NCBI RefSeq assembly: GCF_964199755.1
Contig: NC_133903.1
Location: 53,063,239 to 53,127,238 of the forward strand
Origin: Larus michahellis
Taxonomy: Eukaryota; Chordata; Aves; Charadriiformes; Laridae
Length of the DNA: 64,000 bases
Direction: 5' to 3'
A program made the position numbers and the translations under genes. This document shows positions 54,922 to 64,000 of this stretch, piece after piece; within the stretch, counting starts at the first letter, position 1, and each line of letters begins with the position of its first letter. Below the pieces are notes generated by a model. That model was not told the DNA's origin. It saw only the letters and a list, made by a program, of their open reading frames with translations, and searched no databases.

Positions 54922-55053
54922 ATTTTATTTTATTTTATTTTATTTTATTTTATTTTATTTTATTTTATTTTATTTTATTTTATTTTATTTTATTTTATTT
55001 TATTTTATTTTATTTTATTATTTTATTTTATTATTTTATTTTATTTTATTTTA
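54922..55053. repeat. (ATTTT)n pentanucleotide tract
   Basis: About 130 bp of ATTTT repeats. The left part, roughly 54922-55018, is about 19 uninterrupted units; the right part carries ATT interruptions. An open frame across it is an artefact of the five-base period. A tract this long and pure is likely length-variable between individuals. Confidence 0.97.
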
Positions 55054-58000
55054 AATTGGCACATTTACCTTAATTGTAGCAAATTACATCTCAGGTTTGC
55101 ACTTTCCATGCTGTTTTCATTTCATACCTGTATTAATTTCTTTTTGAATCTTTCAAACCAAAAACTATTAAACATCTTTTGTGCTCTGTAGGCTTGCTTT
55201 TTGTCAGTTTGTTTTACAACAGGTTGCATTAATGTTATCTAGATGTGACTTTCAGTTTTGCATGGATTGGCACCAAAACCACCAGGATGGTAGTTTGTTC
55301 CCCCTTCCCCTCTTTTACTCACTGGCATAATTTCCATCCAACAAAGCTTTTCAAAAATAAGGAAGGAAAAGGCCTTCCTGTACAAGCTTCCTGTGAATCC
55401 TATCCAGATATAAAAGACTTGTGTAAAAGCTTGGCAGGCAATCCCGGCATATGCCACTTAGTAACTTCCTTATTTTATGCTATCATTCCACGTACAGCAA
55501 ATGAATCTGAAAATCAGAGTAATTTCCATTCATTTTCGAATAAGAAATTTTAAATGGTAAATTTCCTATCTGTGTATAACGCCCACATTTCAAATTAAAA
55601 GTTTTGAATGCTGACAGCATTAGTCATAGGAAATCCTGTATGAACATCCAGCACTTAAGTTGGACCTTCCCCTAGATCACACCACAGAAGGAGTTTACAG
55701 GAAAACGTTCCGTTACTCTTAAATACTGCCTTGATTTTTAACCCTTTACATGCCATTGCATCTGATATGACAGTGCTTTTTTTCTAGAGCCCATTTCCCA
55801 TTTTCTTGTGATTGAAATGGTATTGAAAAACTATAAAGTTCAATGCTATTTTTTCTGTATTTTAATAATATACCAGTAGCATTCTATAGATACGTATGTA
55901 TACATATACACCCTCCCCCATGAACACCAACAGTCTTCAGTGTATGTTACTCAGAAGAAAATTAATTAGAAGAAAAAAATATTAGTTTAGAATATTATAT
56001 TGAATATAAGGGAACCTCTACATAGCAGGATGTAGAATTTATTTATCGTTATTTATAGGCATATATATTGTTATATATATATGGTTAATTCTCATATGAA
56101 TATATTGCATAAAATACAATATACAGTATAAGTATTTTAAAATATTTGGTGCAAAAAACCCCAGGGTGTTCACAGAAGCCCAGTAAGAGCTTTGACAAAT
56201 AGGCTTTGCTGCGTGTGGTTATGCTGGTTAACCCATTACTTTTTCCACCTTTCTGCCCCTACCACTCCTACAGACGGGGCAGTAGCTGGGATACGTGTAC
56301 CCGGCTCAGCCGATCCACAGCACAGTGTGCTGGCACAGGACGCTACCATCAGTGTGCGACCTTATGGAGGGGATAGTATAGACCTGTCATCCATCCTCTT
56401 CTGCAGCTGTCGCTAGAGAAGTGGCCATCACTGTCAAGTAACCTAATAAGCAATTGGCAAAGGTAAAATTTAACGTTAGGTGTATCAACTTACATTCATT
56501 CTCTGTTCTTGAGATACATACTGTCTTGGATAAAAGTGAGGCAAAATAGCAGGTTCCCACAGACCGCAGTTCAGCTTAGGCACTATGGTAGTAGTCTGTG
56601 AATGGCAGTGGGACATAAGGTCTCACATTGATTTACAAAGTTACATTGGCTGGTTTAGTTTTTAAGGTAGTAACATACTGCAGACCCCGAAGTTCACGTC
56701 CAGTAAATCCTCCCCTGAGCACCTTCAAAAACAGACTTATACCATGATGCTGAAAGGGAAAATATATTAATATTCACATGTTAATTCTCAGCATGAAACA
56801 AACTGTATAGCTCAGTAAAAATGGAAAACTAAAACAGCCAATGTAATTTTGTAAATTAAACCATAACATGAAAGTAGGCATGCAAGTGAAATATGCAGCT
56901 ACGTTGCACAGGATCATTTTTGCCAGTCTGGCATTTCCTGTCCCGTGAGAAACACAGGAGCAATTTCTGCACGTAAGAATGATAATGCAGTGAACAGAGG
57001 GGGCCAAGGAAATAGCTTGAAACTAATTTTGGGTGGGATGGTATATTTTGTAAGTAAATTCAAAACAGACATGGAAGCCAATATCAGGAACATGTGCGAG
57101 AAATTCCATTTATAAGATTTTGAATAATAACCTCACTGCCCTCTTAAATAATTTGAAATATATATGCGTAAAGTTAGTCATCTAACAAAAACAGTTTCAT
57201 AAGCAGGTATACTAAGGACTCACAGTTCTCATTCAAGTTAATGGGTGCACGAAAAATGTTCAGTGTGAAAGTCAAACCACGTTTTATAGGTTTGTCCACA
57301 TGGGACATTGAGCTTGTTTAACCAAAAGTGTGAATTCAAATTAAGTTAGTTAAACTGGTGCAAAATCTGCCTGGGCGCTTTTGTAGTGTAATTTAAATTG
57401 GGATGAATGAATTTAAGAGTTCTGACTCAGTCTCTGGTAATTTCAAGATTGCTGGTGAGCATTTCTTTCAGAAGATGCCACATCCCTACTGCTTGTACCT
57501 GCATTTATGTTCCACCTCTCCTATTGCTCCCCATTATTTCAGGTGTTTGTAGAGCTGCATGGTTAAAACTGAATAAGGGAAGCAATGCAGATTAAAATAA
57601 GTATCCTGCAATATTCCAAAAAGTGCTTCCAGCACAAATTAGGGAGTGGAAAAGAAGAGGCAAAGGAGAAGGGAAAAGGTGGCTGCTCAGGCTGGCACCA
57701 GTGTGAAAAACCTGCTTACACACACCAAAGCTGAGCTCCCTTCGGCCAGGAGGCGGATGTGTCAGTGCTCGCCTGGCAGCAGCAGCCCTTGGAGCAGTAG
57801 CGGCCAACTGTTCAGCTACTGCAGTCCACAGACTGGCATGTAAACCTAGACTGCTTTCTTGGTAGCTTCTTAAAACACCACTGCTAAAGCTACCTGAAGT
57901 CATGCAGCAAGGCCCCATATCAAAATCACTGAAGTAAAACTGTGCGTACTTGTGTACCGCTTTGAAATAATCAACTTGAAAAAGCTAGAGCCATGTAACT

Positions 58001-61000
58001 TTCTTATGAAATGAAAAGTTTGGTCCAAGGCTAAGCAAATTCCTGATAAGAAAAAAAGTCTCTTGGGACAAAATGTTTTGCCCTTGCTCACTTTTTTTTT
58101 CTTCTCTGGAAATTCTCCCTGTTTCCCAACATAAGAAAATACTATGATTTTTAAACACTTTTTCTTCCCCCTATTCATCAGTGGCCTGATTTCCAAAACT
58201 GGTATATCCAGCATCTTTAGGACTTCTGCTACCTTCTGGTAACTGTCAATCAGTATTTTGAGAAAGAATCAAATTGGTTAACTTTACTGTTACTTTTGCA
58301 AAATGACGCAGAAGCAAAAGCTGTCAGTAGTTGTGACACTTAATCAGGGGCACTTCCCTAAGTATACTAAGATTAGGTGGTTTTGGGAGTGCAGAAGTGG
58401 GAAATAAAATTCAGAAGTCTCTAACCAAGCCAATGTATTAAAATAATAGATTAATCTGCATAGAGAAAAGCAGCCTGCCTCTTCACAGGTCACAGCCCTG
58501 AAAACTCATGTAGTAGGAAATTAGACAAAGATGTGCTGCTACCTGCAGTGCCACACTGGAAAGATACTGGTTAGAAATCTCTGGTGCAAGAAGAAGGAAC
58601 CTGGGCAAAGATCACTGAATTCTGTTTACATTCCATCATTTAAAGAAGGAAAGTTTGCTGTTAGGTTTTCAAGGGCTAGCTTTGGTCAGTAACCTTGCTG
58701 GAGACTAACTGTAAACTCTTGTGCTGTCAGTCCTGAAGTCAGCTATACTTACTGTATAACTTCACGTGGTTTTTCTGTAATTTTGCATAGAAAAGCACTT
58801 TGTTAGAAATACTTTATGTGGTTCAGTCAGGAAGCAGGGAGAACAGACAATCTGTATGACAGCAAATCCAATCAAGAAATCTAGAGATGGATTTTGCCTT
58901 GAGAATTTGGGTTCTTTTTCTCCCTTTCAGGTATTTGGGTCAGGCATTTGGTGATTATTTAGCATGATAAGGATCATGTCTTGACTGGGGCCCTGAGACA
59001 CCCCTGGAGGGTTCATAGTAAGTCTTACTTGTAATGACTTCTTGTAAGGAGTTTCGAACATTTAATGTTTGGGGATACCTTAGTGTTCGTATAGGTAAAA
59101 GAGAGTGTACATTGTGTATATGGTGCAGTAGAGTAAAGCTTTGCAGATGGAAATTTGTTCGTCACTAACACATGGTGGATGTTTGCAGATTTCTTTTTAG
59201 TAAAAGGAAGTGTCTCCTGATTCTAATCAGGTAATCATTACACCCTGGTTTCATCCTATCTGACTAGAACCTAACGAGAATGAAAAAAAAAAAGTAGACT
59301 GCTGAGGCATAGGCACTTCCAATTAGCAATTCAGTTTACCCAAACTTTACTGTTAAACATAAGAAGAACCTGTGGTGCCTTCTAACCTAGTTAACTTAAT
59401 TAGGTGTCAGATGTTAAACTGAATAAATCCTGGGCTTTATCTTTACAATGTTATGGCTTCATTTAAAAAGGAACTTTTTGTGCGTAGCATCTCAAGGTGA
59501 AAACAAAACAACTGCCAGAGCTTGCAAGTTGGGTGCAGCAGCTCACAATTTTTACTACTGTTAAAAGTTCTAAAACTACTTTTGGACACAGATTAAAATG
59601 AACTTTTCATAGTTGCTAAGGTGCTTTGATTTGTGGTTGCGCGGAGGTCAGCAGCTTTGAGAATTGCATCTCTTCAAATAGGTAGGCTTCAATTTTGGTA
59701 GTGTTAGGCCATGCTTTTAAACCTACCAGTAATCCGTTCAGTGGAGATTCAAAACTTCTTAAATTATCCCTTTGCAATATGAGTGCTAGTGAATGGCTTT
59801 GTGAGTTTAAAGAGCGATGTTCACTGGATTATGCCTGTTTTCATGACTAGTTATCTGAGACATGCTAACAGCAGACAACTAAAAGTCATCCCCATTAATT
59901 CATCATTGTGGATGAGAATTCGGAGAAATACACATGGATGCTCGGTTTTCAACCCTTAGCGTCCTCTGGAATAACTGTGGTTATTCTATGATTGAAATGA
60001 TGCAGGATCTCCCTACTCATTGCAGTGATTATTTTAAGAATTCAGGGAAGCTATTAAAATTAATCTTTTTTTAGTAAGTTTGCATGATAGCGGGTTTCGT
60101 CTGAAGACTTTTCTGGCTACTACACCATCTGAGCAAAGGCTCCTGTTGCAGGCATCTGTGCAGCTTGTTCCAGGACTGTTTGCTTTTGAGCTCCATCTGC
60201 TGGAATTGTGTCCTGTTTCCCACATCTTTGGTGTTACTATGCTGCCAGGTTTCAGGGGAATTGGTTTTAATTTAAAAGAGAATAAGGAACAAAGTTCACA
60301 GTTCAGAGGAATTTCTAGAAAGTCACTAGTCCTTTTGTTTAAGGACTCAACCAAACGATTGCTTGGAGAATACAAGGCTCAAAACATGAAATAGTTGTGA
60401 GACTGGGGAGAAGAAATGCTATTTCTTCCTCCACTTCTGTTTACAGAGTTAGTTTCTAGGTATTTTGTAGAGATTTGGATTAATCAGGTCAGTCATAACC
60501 TATCGAGTTCTGTATGAGATTTCAAAAATAAGTTACTCGCTTTACTCATTTTTCTGAATTATGTTTTTGTTTTGTTTTCCCCTAGTGTCTGTTGTTACTC
60601 TATAACTAGGAAAATTAGCAGTGTTTTCAGTATTTAATTAACTTTTAAAAAAGCCATTCTTCCCCATTGTAACTGTGTTTCTAGTATTTCAGAATATTTA
60701 AGGACAGAAGGGACCGTGATGAACATCTAATTTGATTTTTGTAGTTCCATTGTTCCTTAACAAAAATGTACTGCAAAGAATAATGTGCAAAATTGGAAAA
60801 GAGGGCCCTGCTGTGCAAAACCACTCTAAAACTGTTTAAGTAGTCAGAGGCTTTCACGGTAAATTATATGATGACTTTCTGCAAGTTTTCTTTGTAAGAA
60901 GCACCATTCTCTGTTCCGAGGATATATTATAATGTTCGTGTCAACAATAATGTATATGTGTATTAGGATTGCCACCAGTCCTTGGGTGCAGACACTGGTG

Positions 61001-64000
61001 TTAGCAGTGTGTGTAATTCTAAAGAACAAGCACTCCTCTGGAAGAATTACCTTCTTGAAAAACAAACCACCTACATTTTGAATTTTCCTTTTCTTTAGTT
61101 GGAAGGCTAAAACTTTCCTTCTCTCTGTCCCTAAGCTAATTCTAGATGTTACTAAGGTATATTCTGTTTCATAATGGGTTTGTGTATATGGTAATTTCAA
61201 ATATTATTCCCTTGTTGTCCATCTGCCTGTTAGCAATATTTTGTGTTTACTTATGATGTTTGCAATGTTTTTTTCTACACAGCAAACTTTGCCTGAACTG
61301 GTTTTAGTTTCTTGATGTGGGAAACTCTATGCTGTTATACCTAAGTCTTGGGAATAGGGGTAGAGAGGAAGAGATGCAGAACAGAGAAAGCGCTTAGCTT
61401 GATATTAAAGATAAGTAAGTGTTCTTTTTTTACAGTTCTGCCTTGTATTTCTCATGGACATGGTACACCACACTCCGTGGTGTGCTCCACAGATGCCCAA
61501 GCTTGTTCCAGCCTGAGCTGGTCCATCTGCTTCTGCAGTCTATTCAGTAATGCTGCCCGGGCTGATAACCCCATAGCCTCAGTCAGGGTTATTCACTCAG
61601 GCAGAGCACTGTGCCGATCCAGATCTATAACTTCCAATTTTGCCACTGGTTCAGGCTCCACACTCCACTGTGCAGTGTCTGTATGTGCAGTGTGATACCA
61701 GATAAATGGTGTCAGCCTGCTGTACAGTAACCTGGGTGTCTGTGAGTTAGATTCTTTGGTTCGTGCAGAGTTGTGGGGATAAGATCATGAATGCGTATGC
61801 AGCAATGTACTTCATTGAAAGGCCTGTTTACTTTTTCGTAAATTAATTATTACAATGGATTTCTTAGGACAAAACTTGGGACAAAACTGTCAGTCATTTT
61901 TCACATAGGTTTGGAGAGATATTATCTGTATTTCTTGACAGCTTCCTATAAAATGGAAAGATAGCTAAGGCGTCTCTTGGTCGCTAGACTTCATTATTAA
62001 ATGGGTATACGCTGCCTTAGGCTGGTATTTAAAGTGCCATGTTTTGAGGTCAGTGTTTTTTAGACCTACAGAGATGTAGGCAATTCAAGGGTGGGAACTC
62101 TGCTGTGTTCTGAGATTGAAACTGGCGGGTATGTTACTCTTTCCCACTGCAGAATAAGTTAGATTGTTATTGTTATTTCTGTAATGACATGTACTTTGGA
62201 TTTAAAATTATTCGGTGAGTAATCATGGTCAACCCCCTCCCCTTGTAGCTCACTTTTGTTCATGGGATAGAAGTGTGAGGGTTTTGTTGGTTTTAGTATG
62301 CACCCGAATTCTAATTAATATTTCTGTGTCCCAAACATATTGTTCTGATTAGAGGCTCTTTGCCTAGGCATTTCTGTGTAGCCTGCCCTGTTTGAAACCC
62401 TGCCTTTTTCTGACTTCACTTCCTGAATCCGTTGACAACACTCACAGCCAAACAAAATACATGTTCACAATGCTGTTATTTGCAAAATATTCCCCTGTGA
62501 GTACAGCTGGGGCAACAAAAAGAGAGTTTCTCTCTGAATCTCAGAGAGAAATGACTATTCCTTATAGAAGTAAGGCACATTGTGCATTAGGCAATTTTAA
62601 TCTTGGCAGTTAAGTGTTAAAACTTTGCATTTCACCACATACAAATGCACGCACGTCTTTCATTACAGTTGTGTGTATAGATCACCAAGTGATCTAGTAA
62701 TATAATGAGTGCTGAATTTTAATCTATGCTGAAGCGAACCAAATAACAAGAGGCTCATAGCCCACCACGCCATTTACCGCTGGAGGTGGAGGGCATATAA
62801 ACTTACTTTGCCCTGGTTTTGGCCTGATCCTTAAACCAGATGTGGTACCAAAGAAAGGGTTCATCTAAATCACCCTTCTCCTTGTGAAGCTGCGTAACTG
62901 GCACTAAAACCCACCTTGCTTGATGGTAGGTTCTCTGACTGGACACCAGTACCTCCTAAGCTGGACCGAATTGAGTAACTGGTGTCACAGAAGCCAACCC
63001 GTCCGCCGATGCCACATAACGAGCAGAGCTATTACTCAGTAACTTTTTTTGCCTGTGCTACAGAATGTCGTACTTGAGAGAGAAAACACATAACTGCAAT
63101 GCTAAATGTCTGTGTGTGCGTATTAGAATAGGGTGGAGCAGACTGTCACTCAGCTGTATTTAATTAACATAGTATTTTATATAATGTATTTATTTTTTAC
63201 GTAATTAGGTGATTAAGCAAAATGCTTGCTAGTAACATCTATTCCATAACCCAGCACTGTTGAGAGTTAAACATGCACCTTTGCATGTAATTAATCTCCT
63301 TGCCCTGCTTATTTTGCTAGTTGGCACTTGCTAAATCCCTGTAAAACCACACCCAGCAGTGCTGTGTATTATCCCTCTGCTGTCTATTCCTACATATGGT
63401 CAAAATCAACTTACCTTCCGGGTTGCTGACATCAGCAAAATGTACTCTTGGCAAACTACAGTATCCTCCTAGTAACCCTTTGTTTGGTTGGTGTTATTAC
63501 AATTGTATTCCTCTGACAGCAGCAAACACCATCTAAACAGTGCACACCTTGACACTTGGATTATCATGTGGAAGGAGATTACCATGTTATCATATTTTAA
63601 ACATTAAAACAACCCTTCATACAATAAAATATTTATAATATGGGGGGAAAAAAGAAAGAAAGATACTTCTATGCTTCCTGTCAGGAACTGACCCGCAAGT
63701 AGTTGCAAGTTTCAGGGTATCAGTAAAGGTGTATATATCCACTTACCTAGTCATCTTGTGAAGTGACCTTAAACAAGACTGTCACTTCAGTTAAAGTTAT
63801 GCCTATTCCTATTTTAAGAAAAAAAAAGAAATTTTAAAGACTACCTGCTCTAAAACATTAGCATTCACTAATAATATATATTATATAAATTTTTTGGCTG
63901 TCTTTTGATAGCATCTATTTCCTCTTAGATGTTTGGCTCTAAACAGCAAGCAGGAAACGATCTGGCCTCCCTCCCTTCAAATATATATGCTTACAAAATG
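55054..64000. other. Gene-free right flank
   Basis: I see no exon chain, RNA gene or clear mobile element. Two patches stand out as richer in GC and CpG than their AT-rich surroundings, at about 56225-56420 and 61435-61740. Open frames of about 100 residues on opposite strands overlap at 60034-60394, with no family resemblance. JUN coding sequence is not present up to position 64000. Confidence 0.55.

Noticed and set aside
54904-55191. Open frame rich in Phe, Tyr, Ile and Leu
   Set aside because: It is the translation of the ATTTT repeat, whose five-base period contains no stop in this frame.
51253-57429. AP-1 sites (TGAGTCA/TGACTCA at 51253, 53985 and 57423)
   Set aside because: Considered as a JUN feedback cluster, but a handful of 7-base sites is what chance gives over this length.
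60034-60394. Two overlapping frames of more than 100 codons on opposite strands
   Set aside because: No recognisable domain, no splice signals and no composition change; overlapping long frames of this size are expected by chance in 64 kb.
45449-64000. JUN coding sequence or other expected neighbour
   Set aside because: No bZIP basic region or leucine-zipper frame is visible on either strand; JUN must lie outside the window if synteny holds.

Overview
The window is vertebrate nuclear DNA, most likely from a bird. It is AT-rich, genes have GT-AG introns, two CpG-island promoters are present, and a CR1 LINE tail ends in the ATTCTATG-type octamer repeats typical of sauropsids, especially birds. 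All recognised genes lie on the minus strand. Their order, OMA1 - TACSTD2 - MYSM1, matches the human chromosome 1p32 neighbourhood. JUN would be expected beyond the right edge, but no JUN coding sequence is seen here. The species cannot be fixed from sequence alone.

Layout, left to right. 1-4367 is OMA1 intron; the last OMA1 coding exons, about 140 residues, lie off the left edge. 4368-7964 holds five OMA1 coding exons with the HEIAH zinc motif, and a CR1 copy sits in one intron. 8937-~9140 is a non-coding first exon inside a CpG island. 9.3-17.4 kb is gene-free. 17393-18322 is the intronless TACSTD2 (TROP2) gene. 18.4-24.8 kb is intergenic plus the unresolved MYSM1 3' UTR. 24779-41119 is the complete MYSM1 gene: 21 coding exons that join without a frame break into about 840 codons, with SANT, SWIRM and JAMM/MPN domains, two microexons and one U12-type intron. 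40.9-41.7 kb is its CpG island, with a perfect TCTCGCGAGA element. 43181-45448 is a 755-residue single-exon gene with an N-terminal CARD and about 16-18 ankyrin repeats, the architecture of the inflammasome adaptor Caiap. 45.4-64 kb has no supportable gene; it holds two faint MIR-type SINE relics, a long (ATTTT)n tract and two unexplained GC-richer patches.

The genes do not form one pathway. OMA1 is a mitochondrial stress protease, TACSTD2 a cell-surface adhesion and signalling protein, MYSM1 a histone H2A deubiquitinase important in blood-cell development, and the CARD-ankyrin protein a probable innate immune adaptor. The shared strand and order reflect ancient synteny. The most interesting item is the CARD-ankyrin gene, a family reported in fish and other vertebrates but absent from placental mammals, about 2 kb upstream of MYSM1.
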